A stretch of DNA of 64,000 nucleotides. Origin: Martelella limonii. GTDB taxonomy: Bacteria; Pseudomonadota; Alphaproteobacteria; Rhizobiales; Rhizobiaceae. The stretch spans positions 62,001 through 126,000 of the forward strand of contig NZ_JABUOU010000007.1 in assembly GCF_013344475.1 (NCBI RefSeq), in the 5' to 3' direction. The notes under the pieces are model-generated. The model was not told the origin of the DNA. It saw only the letters and a list, made by a program, of their open reading frames with translations, and did no database searches. Positions 17,578-26,258 of the stretch are shown piece after piece (position 1 is the first letter of the stretch; each line of letters begins with the position of its first letter). Position numbers and translations under genes: made by a program.

Positions 17578-18738
17578 CTAGACCCCGATACCGTGTGTCG
17601 CCATCACGCGGGCCGTGCGGACAGCCGCCATTTCGGCATCGGCGAACAGACCGGCGGCATCGGCAAGGCGCACCACGTGAGCCAGATGCTGCGCCGAACG
17701 CGCGCTCTGCTGGCCGCCAAGCATGATGAAATGGTCCTGATGGCCCATCAGATAGGCGAGAAACACGACGCCGGTCTTGTAGTAGCGGGTCGGAGCCTTG
17801 AAGATGTGGCGCGACAGCGGAACGGTCGGCGCCATCACGGCGTTGAAACGCTCCATGTCGCCCTTGGCAAGGGCTGCAAGCCCGGTTGCGGCAACTGGCG
17901 CGATCGGGTCGAAGATGCCGAGAAGCGCGTGGCTGTAGCCCTGTTCATCGCCTTCAATCAGCTCCGGGTAGTTGAAGTCGTCGCCGGTATACATCTTGAC
18001 GCCATCCGGCAAGCGGCGGCGCATGGCGATTTCCTTGTCCGCCGAGAGAAGCGAGATCTTGATGCCGTCGACCTTGGCGGCATTTGCCTCGATGATCTCG
18101 AGGCAGGTGTCCATCGCGGTCATGTGGTCGCTGCTTGCCCAGTAGCCCTCAAGTGCCGGGTCGAACATCTCGCCGAGCCAGTGCAGCACGGCCGGCTGTT
18201 TCAGGCCGGACAGAATGCGGCCATAGACGCGGGCGTAATCATCCGCGCTTTTCGCAACCTTGCAGAGCGCGCGCGAAGCCATCAGGATCACCTGACCGCC
18301 GGTCGCTTCCACCGCTTCGCACTGCATCTCGTAGGCCGCGATCACATCGTCGACCGTCTTCGCGTCGGCGGGATCGAGATGATCGGTGCCCGCGCCGCAA
18401 GCGATCGAATGACCGTCCGCCTTCGCTTCGGAAACCGAACGCTGGATCAGCTCCAGCGAGGTCGGCCAATCCATGCCCATGCCGCGCTGGGCGGTATCCA
18501 TGGCCTCGGCAACGCCGAAGCCGAGCGACCACAGGTGGCGGCGGAATGCCATCGTCGTGTCCCAGTCGACATTGCAATCCTGCCAGGGATTGTTGTCGGC
18601 AAACGGATAGACAACCACATGGGCCGCCGCAAACACCTTGCGGTTCCAGGCACCGGTATCGACAGGCGCCGCATTGCCCGAAAAGGTGAAGGTTTCAGTG
18701 CCGCCGGAAGCGGCTGGAAGAATGACCTTGCTCATCAT
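17578..18738 (-). CDS. DUF993-family protein (aldolase-like TIM barrel)
   Basis: Protein of 386 residues that I place in DUF993, a family related to dihydrodipicolinate synthase-like aldolases. Recognisable parts are NNPWQDCNVDWDTTMAFRRHL, GMGMDWPTSLELI, SIACGAGTDHL and VLHWLGEMFDP; HWLGEMF and KISLLSADKE are family-typical. Two tandem ATGs overlap the stop of the oxidoreductase (TGATGATG); GGGGAT upstream fits the second (18735) slightly better. Tightly coupled to the oxidoreductase and TIM-barrel genes. The reaction is not established; it may cleave or rearrange the keto-product of the oxidoreductase. Confidence 0.75.
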   Translation of the reverse strand: MMSKVILPAASGGTETFTFSGNAAPVDTGAWNRKVFAAAHVVVYPFADNNPWQDCNVDWDTTMAFRRHLWSLGFGVAEAMDTAQRGMGMDWPTSLELIQRSVSEAKADGHSIACGAGTDHLDPADAKTVDDVIAAYEMQCEAVEATGGQVILMASRALCKVAKSADDYARVYGRILSGLKQPAVLHWLGEMFDPALEGYWASSDHMTAMDTCLEIIEANAAKVDGIKISLLSADKEIAMRRRLPDGVKMYTGDDFNYPELIEGDEQGYSHALLGIFDPIAPVAATGLAALAKGDMERFNAVMAPTVPLSRHIFKAPTRYYKTGVVFLAYLMGHQDHFIMLGGQQSARSAQHLAHVVRLADAAGLFADAEMAAVRTARVMATHGIGV

Positions 18739-19892
18739 CAGATCCCCAGATCCCCGATATCGACCCAGCGCCGTTCGCGCGCGCTGGTGTAGCCGGCTTC
18801 GGCCAGCTGGACGCCCTTGGCGCCTTCCGCCAACGTATAGGCCCACGGACCATCCTCCAGGACGTGGCGCAGGAACTGCTCCCACTGCACCTTGAAGCCA
18901 TTGTCGTAGACCGCATTGTCCGGCACTTCCTGCCAGTCTTCGAAGAAGTCCATCTTCTGCGGCTCATCCGGGTTCCAGACGGGCTTCGGCGTGTTGGCGC
19001 GATGCTGGCTCACGCATTTGTGCAGACCGGCGACGGCCGAGCCATGGGTTCCGTCGATCTGGAAGGTAACCAGGTCGTCGCGACGGACGCGGGTGCACCA
19101 GCTCGAATTGATATGGGCGATGATGTCGCCCTCGAGCTCGAAGGTCGCATAGGCGGCATCGTCGGCAGTCGCCTTGTATTCCTTGCCCTGTTCATCGAGG
19201 CGGGTCGGGATATGGGTTGCGGTGGTGCAGGAGACGGCTTTCACCGGTGCGACCACATTGTCGAGCACATAGCGCCAGTGGCACAGCATGTCGGACACCA
19301 TGCCGCCGCCATCCTCGGCGCGATAGTTCCAGCTCGGCCGCTGCGCAGGCAGGTCCTCGCCGGTGAAGACCCAGTAGCCGAACTCGCCCTTGACGGAGAG
19401 GATCTTGCCGAAGAAGCCGGTGTCGCGCAGGCGCTTCAGCTTCAGAAGGCCGGGAAGATCGAGCTTGTCGTGCACGATGCCGTTCTTGACGCCCTTTTCC
19501 TTGGCGTAGCGGGCAATCGCCACCGCCTCTTCCAGGCCTTCGGAAACCGGCTTTTCGGAATAGACATGCTTGCCGGCATCGATCGCTTTTCTCAGAAGAG
19601 TCGGGCGCAGCTTGGTGGAGGCGGCATCGAAGAAGATGATGTTATGGGGATCGGCAAGGGCTGCATCGAGATCGGTGGTGTAGCGCTCGACGCCGTGGCG
19701 CCGGGCAAGCTCTTCGATCTTGGCGCCATTGCGCCCGACAATGATCGGGTCCGGCATCGCGATCGAACCGTCCTTCATGCGCAATCCGCCCTGATCGCGG
19801 ATTGCAAGCACCGAACGGATCAGATGCTGGTTCATTCCCATGCGGCCCGTGACGCCGTGCATGATGATCCCGATACGATTGGTATCAGCCAT
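18738..19892 (-). CDS. Gfo/Idh/MocA-family NAD(P)-dependent oxidoreductase
   Basis: Dehydrogenase of 384 residues acting on a sugar, polyol or glycoside. N-terminal Rossmann region GIIMHGVTGRMGMNQ (about 6-20), the hallmark EKP in YSEKPVSEG (about 115) and a C-terminal alpha/beta domain with a KLDLPGLLKLKRL segment are visible. The start at 19892 has GGAGG seven bases upstream. First gene of a three-gene unit; a candidate TetR operator lies about 30 bp upstream, linking it to the tct operon. Confidence 0.88.
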   Translation of the reverse strand: MADTNRIGIIMHGVTGRMGMNQHLIRSVLAIRDQGGLRMKDGSIAMPDPIIVGRNGAKIEELARRHGVERYTTDLDAALADPHNIIFFDAASTKLRPTLLRKAIDAGKHVYSEKPVSEGLEEAVAIARYAKEKGVKNGIVHDKLDLPGLLKLKRLRDTGFFGKILSVKGEFGYWVFTGEDLPAQRPSWNYRAEDGGGMVSDMLCHWRYVLDNVVAPVKAVSCTTATHIPTRLDEQGKEYKATADDAAYATFELEGDIIAHINSSWCTRVRRDDLVTFQIDGTHGSAVAGLHKCVSQHRANTPKPVWNPDEPQKMDFFEDWQEVPDNAVYDNGFKVQWEQFLRHVLEDGPWAYTLAEGAKGVQLAEAGYTSARERRWVDIGDLGI

Positions 19893-20247
19893 TGGTATTC
19901 CTCCCATCAACGTGCACATTACCTACCAGTTAGTAATAAACCGGTCAAGTTCAGGAACCCCAAAAAATCGGCAATGCAAAAGAACGTGCGTGAGGCGGCA
20001 AAAATGCGGGAAAAAAGGCGAAAATCCGCCATGCGGCGGACCAGTCGTGTAAAGGGAAAGAGCAAGGGCGCTGGATGCTGGGGGCGCGCCTGACGATGAC
20101 GGCTTGCGGGCCGCCTGCGCTTTGCCTTGAGGCTTGGGTCGTCAAAGGGCTTCGTGACCGCGCCGTGATGGCACGTCCATTTCTGCTGAATTCCGGGCGC
20201 GCCAGGATCAGGCGATGGCGCAGCGCGCCCTCGCCATCTGCAAAATG
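19893..20247. other. 355-bp intergenic region with a promoter and no gene
   Basis: The left end holds the promoter of the oxidoreductase operon: TTGACC at 19948-19943, a 17-base spacer and TAGGTA, with the TetR-type site inside. I see no further gene, RNA or repeat in the remaining 300 bases up to the small gene at 20248. Confidence 0.5.
19921..19938 (-). promoter_or_regulatory. Candidate TetR operator before the oxidoreductase operon
   Basis: ACCTACCAGTTAGTAATA agrees with the tctC site at 14 of 18 positions; its own symmetry is partial (four of six pairs). It overlaps the -10 end and spacer of the probable promoter. Confidence 0.5.
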
Positions 20248-20490
20248 TCAGACGTCCTTCACGGCGACATCCGGCTTTTCGCTTCGGTCGATATGCTCAG
20301 TCTTCCACTCGCCGTCTGCGGTTTCATACATGATCTCCGCAGTCTCGCCTTCGACATGCTGGCGCAGCGCCACTTTCTTTGCCGTCGCAAGCGCCGTCGC
20401 GTGGTCGGGAAAGGGTTCGGACCAGACATCGCCAAGGCGGTAGGCCCAGCCGCCGTCATGCTGTCCGATGTGATAGGTATAATGCGCCAT
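20248..20490 (-). CDS. Small DUF2188-like protein
   Basis: Protein of 80 residues, no signal peptide or membrane segment. The HDGGWAYRLGDVWSEPF start, the ATALATAKKVA helix and the DGEWKTEH end resemble small DUF2188-type proteins of unknown role. GAAGGAG lies ten bases before the ATG. It follows the M20 hydrolase gene on the same strand after 192 bp and may be transcribed alone. No function can be given. Confidence 0.6.
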   Translation of the reverse strand: MAHYTYHIGQHDGGWAYRLGDVWSEPFPDHATALATAKKVALRQHVEGETAEIMYETADGEWKTEHIDRSEKPDVAVKDV

Positions 20491-20657
20491 GGTTCATTCA
20501 CTCCTTCAAGCAGCCCGCACGCGGGCCCAGGCAAGGCTAACACGCAAACACCCTGCCTTGTTCCGGCGGAAAGATGAAAGCCACCGTCCCTTTGGCGCAA
20601 GCTGGCCCCTGGCGGCGCTCAGGGCAGGAACCGGAAGATCGAGCAGACAAGACCCTA

Positions 20658-20676
20658 GCGCCGCCTCGGCGGGCGC
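20658..20676 (-). terminator. Possible hairpin after the hydrolase gene
   Basis: A GC-rich imperfect stem (GCGCCGCC against GGCGGGCGC) lies within ten bases after the hydrolase stop codon. It lacks a T-run, so rho-independent termination is uncertain. Confidence 0.3.
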
Positions 20677-20682
20677 GCGATT

Positions 20683-22344
20683 TCAGCTGTTGCGGCGAAC
20701 GGCGATGGCGCGGGCGATGTCGGAAAGCGCTGCCAGCTTTTCCTCGCTCGAACCTTCCGCATAGACCTTTTCCAGCGTCTCGGCATATCCCTGCATTTCC
20801 CGGAGGCATTCCTCGCCCGCGCGGTGAAGCATCGGCGTTTCGTAATTGTCGTCGGCGAAGTCTGCGGCCACGATCCCGAGCAGCAGATAGCCCGCAGCCT
20901 TTTCCGGCTCTGCCTCTGCCTGACGGAATGCCTGATGCGCAGCCTTGCCGAAAGCCTTCACGGCAACCTTGTTTTCAATCACGAGTGCGGGAATATCCTT
21001 GAACACTGAGGCTTCCTCTTGTCTGTTTTCGATCTCTTCGGTCTTATCGAATTCTGCAGTCTTGCCAAGGTAATGACACAGCAATGCGACCGCGCATAGA
21101 AGGTCGCCAATCTCCATGGCTTCATCCGGATTGTGCGAGCCATGATCGTTTCGCACGAAAATCATGCCGCTGGGAATCCCCTTTCCGGCAAAAACCGCCG
21201 CATCATGCCCGCCGCCGGATACCATCAGCGGCGGATCGAGGCCGGCTTCCCTGCCGGCGTGTGCGAGCGCCTGCGCAAGCGGACCCGAGAGCGCGGCAGG
21301 CTCTGTTCTCAGCGGATCGCCCAGTTCGAACCTCACCTTGCGCGCCGCCTCGATGCGGGCGATTTCGCTGAGCAGCAGCGCGTGAAAGCGCTCGAGAACC
21401 TGCACATCGTCGGAGCGCACGTCGAGGCTGAAATGAACCGCATCGGGAATGCGCGACATGGCGTGGGTCGCGCCATTGGTGGACACGACGCCGCTGGTCA
21501 CCACCAGATCGGAGCCCCCATCGAGCGCTTCCTGCCAGGCAGCGTCGAGATGGGCCATCAGGTCCGCCATCGCCAGCACCGGGTCGTGGCGGTAGGCCTT
21601 GGGAACGGCGCCGGAATGGCCGCTTTCGCCAAAGCAGGCGATCGACTTGTAGCGGAAATTCCCGCGAATGCCGGTCACGACCGCCACGGGCAGACCGCGC
21701 TCGACCAGAACCGGACCCTGTTCGATATGAACTTCGAGATATTGCAGGATCTCTTCCGCCCGCATCAGCGGCGTGCCGGCACGCACCTTTTCGATATCGA
21801 TTCCGACTGATTGCATATGCTCGGCAAGCGGACGGCCATCGGCCTTGTGGGCGGCCGCAAGCTCTTCCGGCGTCAGCCGTCCGAGAAGCGCCTTCGAGCC
21901 GATATAGCATGGGCCGAACCAGGCACTCTCCTCGCCGCGCATCGCAATCACCCGCACCGGCTTGACGAACGGGCGGACGAGACCGCGCCGCGCCGCGATC
22001 AGGGAGAGAAGGCCCGCAACCACGCCCGCAAGGCCATCGAAATTGCCGCCCTGGTCAATGCTGTCGGCATGCGAGCCGATCAGGCAGTACTGTTCCGCGT
22101 CTTGATGTTCCGGCAGGCTGATCAGAAGGTTGCAGCCGGCATCATAGGCAGTTGAAAGCCCCTCGGCTTCGGCAACGCCCTTCAGATAGGCGAGCACCTC
22201 GGTTTCCCGTTCGGAAAAGGCCGGTCGGTTGACCCCAGCAGGTGCCGGGCTGAGCCGCGCCACCGCATCGAAAAGCGTCGCGGCCAGCGTTTCGAACTCC
22301 GCGCAAATGATTTCGGGCGCGAGCCGGCCCTGGTGATGTGTCAT
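20683..22344 (-). CDS. M20-family amidohydrolase (carbamoylase/allantoate amidohydrolase-like) with C-terminal extension
   Basis: Zinc-dependent amidase of 553 residues, related to N-carbamoyl-L-amino acid hydrolase, beta-ureidopropionase and allantoate amidohydrolase. Metal and active-site residues are in place: GSHADSI, GGNFDGLAG, RGEESAWFG, LEVHIEQGP, GHSGAVP and SGGGHDA. Family members are about 410-420 residues; here about 130 further residues follow, mostly charged and probably helical, of unknown role. GGAGG precedes the start. It overlaps pyrDB by four bases, so it is the third enzyme of the pyrK-pyrDB-hydrolase operon. A role in hydrolysing an N-carbamoyl amino acid such as carbamoyl-aspartate is inferred. 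Confidence 0.85.
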   Translation of the reverse strand: MTHHQGRLAPEIICAEFETLAATLFDAVARLSPAPAGVNRPAFSERETEVLAYLKGVAEAEGLSTAYDAGCNLLISLPEHQDAEQYCLIGSHADSIDQGGNFDGLAGVVAGLLSLIAARRGLVRPFVKPVRVIAMRGEESAWFGPCYIGSKALLGRLTPEELAAAHKADGRPLAEHMQSVGIDIEKVRAGTPLMRAEEILQYLEVHIEQGPVLVERGLPVAVVTGIRGNFRYKSIACFGESGHSGAVPKAYRHDPVLAMADLMAHLDAAWQEALDGGSDLVVTSGVVSTNGATHAMSRIPDAVHFSLDVRSDDVQVLERFHALLLSEIARIEAARKVRFELGDPLRTEPAALSGPLAQALAHAGREAGLDPPLMVSGGGHDAAVFAGKGIPSGMIFVRNDHGSHNPDEAMEIGDLLCAVALLCHYLGKTAEFDKTEEIENRQEEASVFKDIPALVIENKVAVKAFGKAAHQAFRQAEAEPEKAAGYLLLGIVAADFADDNYETPMLHRAGEECLREMQGYAETLEKVYAEGSSEEKLAALSDIARAIAVRRNS

Positions 22345-23279
22345 GCGATTTCCTCCACGCGGGCGATCTCCCTGTCGCCCGAAATTGCAGCGCCGACGAG
22401 ATCTTCAGACCGCGCAATGCCTTCGGCGTCCAGCGCATCGGCGAGCGCGGTGACAAGCTTCGGCATGATCGACGGATCGATGAAGTTCGCGGTTCCAACC
22501 TGAACGGCCGTGGCGCCGGCGATCAGATACTCCATGATATCCGTCGCGCTCGAAATGCCGCCGCAGCCAATCACCGGGATCGAAACCGCCCGCGCGCACT
22601 GATAGGTCACCCGCAGCGCGATCGGCTTCAGCGCCGGGCCCGACAGGCCGCCCATGATATTGCCGAGCTTGAAGGCTCTGGTGCGCACATCAACGGCCAT
22701 CCCCAGCATGGTGTTGGTGGTGACGAGCGCATCGGCGCCGGCATCTTCGGCGGCGCGCGCAATATCGGCAGGCGCTCCGACATTGGGCGATAGCTTCGCC
22801 CAGAGCGGCAGATGCGTGGCCCGGCGGATCGCCGAAATCACTTTGAAAGTCGCCTCAGCGCTCATGGCGAAGGCCTTGCCGTCATCCTCGATATTGGGGC
22901 AAGAGATATTGGCCTCGATGGCGTCGATATTTGTGGCCGAGAGGCTTTCGGCGAATTCCGCGAAAGCCTCGGCGCTGTCGGCCGAGATGCTGACAACCAC
23001 GGGCGCGCTGTAGGGCGCAAATTTCGGCAGCGTGTTTTCGATCAGATACTGACCGCCCTTGGAGGGGATGCCGATCGAGTTCAGCATGCCGCCCTCAAGC
23101 TCGCAGACGCGCGGCACGGGGTTACCGCTGCGCAGATGCGGCGTCACCGTCTTCAGCACCAGTGCGCCGAGGCAATCGAGGTCGAACACCTCCGCCATTT
23201 CAAGCCCGAAGGTGCCGGATGCCGGCATGATCGGGTTTTTGAGCGTCATGGAGCCGACGCGTGTGGTGAGATCCGCCAT
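22341..23279 (-). CDS. pyrD: Dihydroorotate dehydrogenase class 1B-like catalytic subunit (PyrDB)
   Basis: FMN-containing TIM-barrel flavoenzyme, 312 residues. Class 1B features: N-terminal LTTRVGSMTLKNPIMPASGTFG, the catalytic-base Cys in ANISCPNIEDDG (serine in class 2), LWAKLSPNV and the FMN-phosphate segment IGCGGISSATD. The start at 23279 is preferred because AGGAGG is seven bases upstream; another ATG three bases earlier is too close. It partners PyrK, encoded just upstream. In most proteobacteria de novo pyrimidine synthesis uses the quinone-linked class 2 enzyme, so a 1B pair inside an uptake and amidohydrolase operon suggests catabolic use. Confidence 0.85.
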   Translation of the reverse strand: MADLTTRVGSMTLKNPIMPASGTFGLEMAEVFDLDCLGALVLKTVTPHLRSGNPVPRVCELEGGMLNSIGIPSKGGQYLIENTLPKFAPYSAPVVVSISADSAEAFAEFAESLSATNIDAIEANISCPNIEDDGKAFAMSAEATFKVISAIRRATHLPLWAKLSPNVGAPADIARAAEDAGADALVTTNTMLGMAVDVRTRAFKLGNIMGGLSGPALKPIALRVTYQCARAVSIPVIGCGGISSATDIMEYLIAGATAVQVGTANFIDPSIMPKLVTALADALDAEGIARSEDLVGAAISGDREIARVEEIA

Positions 23280-24109
23280 CATACGACCTCCTGAAGGTTG
23301 AAGACAGGCCCGTCGCGGCAGACCCTCAAGTCTTCGCGCACGCCGTCGCGCTCGAACGGCAAAACGCAGGCCTGGCAGACGCCGACCCCGCAGGCCATGT
23401 GCTGTTCGAGCGCGACCTCGCCAAAGATCTCGTGGCGCGCGCAAAGCGCCTTGAGAAGCCGGGTGATGCGCTTCGAGCCACAGGTATAGACACCGTCAAC
23501 GCCCTCCCCCGTCATCAGGCCTTCCACAACCTCACGCAGGTTTTCAACGCTGGAACTGCCCTCGTCATCGCTGATCGTGATCACCTCCAGACCCCAGGAC
23601 CGGAACAGCGACACCGACATCAGGAATTCGGCAGACCGCGCACTGCAGATCGCCGTCGCCTTGAGGCCACGTTCGCGCAGGGCCAGCGCAAGCGGCGCGA
23701 GCGTTGCAAGGCCGACGCCGCGGGCCACCAGCAGCGGATGGCGCATGGTGTCCGGGATGGTGAAACCGATGCCGAGCGGCCCGACGACGCTGAGCGGATC
23801 GCCTGCAGCAAGCGTTGCGAGAACCCCGGTACCTTCGCCCGCCACCTTGTAGAGAAACGACAGCGTGCCCGCGCCGGCATCGAAGCCGTAAATGCTCATC
23901 GGACGGCGGAAGAACGGTCCGGGCGCGGACGGGCTGCGGCAGAGCAGATGGAAGAACTGGCCCGGCTGGCAATCCAGAATTTCCGCCGGCGCGTCGAGAA
24001 CGAGATGGCGGTACTGGCTGTTCACGGGCGTATTTTCACGCACCGTGCAGATCGCCTCGCGGATCAGGGGAATGGGCTTATGTTCAGCGATTTCAACGAT
24101 CTTAGACAT
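23279..24109 (-). CDS. pyrK: Dihydroorotate dehydrogenase electron-transfer subunit (PyrK)
   Basis: FAD and [2Fe-2S] protein of 276 residues that passes electrons between NAD(H) and PyrDB. The FAD-binding RRPMSIYGF motif (about 67), the nucleotide-binding VARGVGLATLAPLA region and the C-terminal cluster CGVGVCQAC with a fourth Cys in RVCRDGP are all visible. The start at 24109 (MSKIVEIAEHK) has only a weak Shine-Dalgarno sequence. First gene of the pyrK-pyrDB-hydrolase unit. Its promoter carries the same operator as the TRAP promoter. Confidence 0.87.
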   Translation of the reverse strand: MSKIVEIAEHKPIPLIREAICTVRENTPVNSQYRHLVLDAPAEILDCQPGQFFHLLCRSPSAPGPFFRRPMSIYGFDAGAGTLSFLYKVAGEGTGVLATLAAGDPLSVVGPLGIGFTIPDTMRHPLLVARGVGLATLAPLALALRERGLKATAICSARSAEFLMSVSLFRSWGLEVITISDDEGSSSVENLREVVEGLMTGEGVDGVYTCGSKRITRLLKALCARHEIFGEVALEQHMACGVGVCQACVLPFERDGVREDLRVCRDGPVFNLQEVV

Positions 24110-24273
24110 GGCGTGCTCAAGAAACGGGAGACGACACCGCGGGAGGCAGTGTTCAGACAATCTGGTTTTAAGGCTTGGAGATCAGGCGCGGGCGGCTAAT
24201 CAGCGCGGCGCGATCGGGTCGTTCGTGTCAGGTCTGCCATGACAGGCTCCTTTGCTACAGGAGTTAAAAAGAG

Positions 24274-24302
24274 AGGCTATGGCGAAGCGTCTCTTCTGTC
24301 AA
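24274..24302 (-). promoter_or_regulatory. Predicted promoter of the pyrK operon
   Basis: TTGACA at 24302-24297, a 17-base spacer and TAGCCT at 24279-24274. The inverted repeat at 24309-24322 lies seven bases upstream of the -35 box. Confidence 0.55.
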
Positions 24303-24308
24303 CAAAAT

Positions 24309-24322
24309 TCTCATTTTTGAGA
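24309..24322 (-). promoter_or_regulatory. Candidate XRE-regulator operator before pyrK
   Basis: TCTCA(N4)TGAGA inverted repeat. Together with its flank it reads TGAGAATTTT, one base, TTGACA on the minus strand, the same arrangement as in front of dctP, so the same regulator probably binds both. Confidence 0.65.
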
Positions 24323-24365
24323 CCACAGGCACAATATTATACTTATTGCGATCTGCCGCACCCGC

Positions 24366-25652
24366 TCAGCGATAGAGCAGGTTCGGCAGAAACAGCGAGA
24401 TTTCAGGGATATAGGTCACGATCAGCAGCGCCACGAAATTGGCGATGATGAACGGCGTGATGCCGGAAATGATGGTCGTGACCGGTTTCGAAAGCGTAGA
24501 GGCCGCCACGAAAATGTCGAGACCGAAGGGCGGCGTGATCATGCCGAGGCTGATGTTGAGCGTCACGATCATGCCGAGATGGACGGGATCGATGCCGAGC
24601 GCCACGGCCGCCGGGAACAGCGGCGGGATCAGGATCAGCAGCGCCGAATTCGGATCGATGAACATGCCGGCAATCAGGAACAGGAGATTGACCGCGATCA
24701 GGAACATGATCGGCCCGGTATTGTTCTCGGCCAGAAAGGCGGTGATCGCGACCGGGACCTGCGCCAGCGTGATGAAATAGGCAAGCAGGCTGCCGACGGC
24801 GAGCAGGATGAAGATGATCGACGTCGAGATCGCGGCGCGCTCGACCAGGTTGAAGAAACCCGACCAGGACAGCGTGCGGAACACGATGCTTTCGACAAAA
24901 ACGGCGTAAACGACGCTGGCGGCGGCCGCTTCCGTGGGCGTGAAGATCCCGCTATAGATGCCGCCGAGAATGATGACCGGCATGCCGACCGCCCAGCCGG
25001 ACCTGCGGATCGCCTCGAAGCGCTCCGGCCAGGTGGCCCGGGCCCCGCGCGGCAGGCCCTTCCGCCGGCTTTCGATCGCGACCAGAACCGCAAAGGTCAG
25101 CGCCAGCACGATCCCGACGCTCAGCCCCCCGATGAACAGCTTGGCAATCGAGGTGCCGGTCATCCAGCCATAGACGATGAAGGTGATCGAGGGCGGAATG
25201 AGCAGTGCCGTCTCGGCGCTGGAGACGATCAGGCCGAGCGAGAAACGCTCGCTGAAACCGGCCTTGCGCATTTCCGGATAGGCCATGTTGGCCATGGCGG
25301 CGACGGTGGCGGGCGCCGAGCCGGAGACCGAGCCGAAGGCCATTGAACCACCGATCGTGGTATAGCCGAAGCCGCCCCGCAGGTGGCCGAGGAACACCTT
25401 GATGAGCCCCGTCAGGCGCCCGGCAATCTCGCCCTGCCCCATCAGTTCGGCGGCGAGGATGAAGAAGGGAATGGCCAGCAGCGTTTCATGGTCGATGCCG
25501 CCGACGACCTTCTGCACGATCACCGGATCCGGCAATTTTCCGTAGAACACGAGCTTGACCAGCAGCGCCGGCACGGCCAGCACCAGGAACATTTCGAAAC
25601 CCGAGATCAGCAGAGCAAGGGTGAGAACGGCGATGAGAACGAGCCAGATCAT
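24366..25652 (-). CDS. dctM: TRAP transporter large permease DctM
   Basis: Inner-membrane permease of 428 residues with about twelve hydrophobic segments, family TRAP-T large subunit. Typical stretches are FFILAAELMGQGEIAGRLTGL, GSVSGSAPATVAAM and MITPPFGLDIFVAAS. GGAG lies nine bases before the ATG. Third gene of dctP-dctQ-dctM; pyrK follows after a 256-bp gap with its own promoter. Imports an organic anion using the sodium or proton gradient. Confidence 0.93.
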   Translation of the reverse strand: MIWLVLIAVLTLALLISGFEMFLVLAVPALLVKLVFYGKLPDPVIVQKVVGGIDHETLLAIPFFILAAELMGQGEIAGRLTGLIKVFLGHLRGGFGYTTIGGSMAFGSVSGSAPATVAAMANMAYPEMRKAGFSERFSLGLIVSSAETALLIPPSITFIVYGWMTGTSIAKLFIGGLSVGIVLALTFAVLVAIESRRKGLPRGARATWPERFEAIRRSGWAVGMPVIILGGIYSGIFTPTEAAAASVVYAVFVESIVFRTLSWSGFFNLVERAAISTSIIFILLAVGSLLAYFITLAQVPVAITAFLAENNTGPIMFLIAVNLLFLIAGMFIDPNSALLILIPPLFPAAVALGIDPVHLGMIVTLNISLGMITPPFGLDIFVAASTLSKPVTTIISGITPFIIANFVALLIVTYIPEISLFLPNLLYR

Positions 25653-25653
25653 G

Positions 25654-26151
25654 TCAGTGTTCTCCTACCGCGTTTTCAAACCGGTCATACATTCCAAAAC
25701 CGCTCAACAGGAAGCGCAGGGCAAGCAGCCCGAAGCCGACCGTCGGCGCGAGATAAAGCCAGACCGTGGAGATCTCGAGCGTCGGGTTCTTCTGCCCCAT
25801 GGCGAGAACGAAGCTGCAGAGTTTCCAGCCGAGCCAGACAAGGTAAACCGACACGAGGAACCCGGTCAGATCGATGATCCGGCGAAGCGGCAGGCCTGTC
25901 CGTGCCGCGATCCCATCCCGGAAGGAATTGATGCTGACCTGGCGGCCGCGCTCCAGCGCAAGGCCTGCGGTCAGGAAGACCAGATAGATATTGAGAAGCG
26001 AGACCACCTCTTCCAGCCAGCCGAAATCGGACGCTATGGTGCCGCCGAACTCCCGCATCAGCACGCTGGCGAAATAGAAGCAGACCATCAGAATGAAGAT
26101 GGTCACGATCACGATGCGTTCAGCCAGGCGCAGCACGTTGACGGCGGTCAT
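25654..26151 (-). CDS. dctQ: TRAP transporter small permease DctQ
   Basis: Small membrane subunit, 165 residues from the chosen start (MTAVNVLRLAER), four hydrophobic segments. GGAG seven bases before this ATG decides the start over longer in-frame options. The LALERGRQVSINSF segment is typical of the family. Its stop is one base before the dctM start. Confidence 0.88.
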   Translation of the reverse strand: MTAVNVLRLAERIVIVTIFILMVCFYFASVLMREFGGTIASDFGWLEEVVSLLNIYLVFLTAGLALERGRQVSINSFRDGIAARTGLPLRRIIDLTGFLVSVYLVWLGWKLCSFVLAMGQKNPTLEISTVWLYLAPTVGFGLLALRFLLSGFGMYDRFENAVGEH

Positions 26152-26258
26152 GGACAATCTCCAGAGAATGCAGGCCTTGCGGCGGCGGGAGAAGCGATGC
26201 GGGTTCAGAAACGACAGCACCGGCCCAGGGGCCGGTGCTTGCATGGTGATGAAAAGGC

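Noticed and set aside
22341-24109. Housekeeping de novo pyrimidine synthesis genes
   Set aside because: No other pyr gene is near and the pair is coupled to an amidohydrolase and a TRAP importer under a local regulator. Not fully excluded without the rest of the genome.
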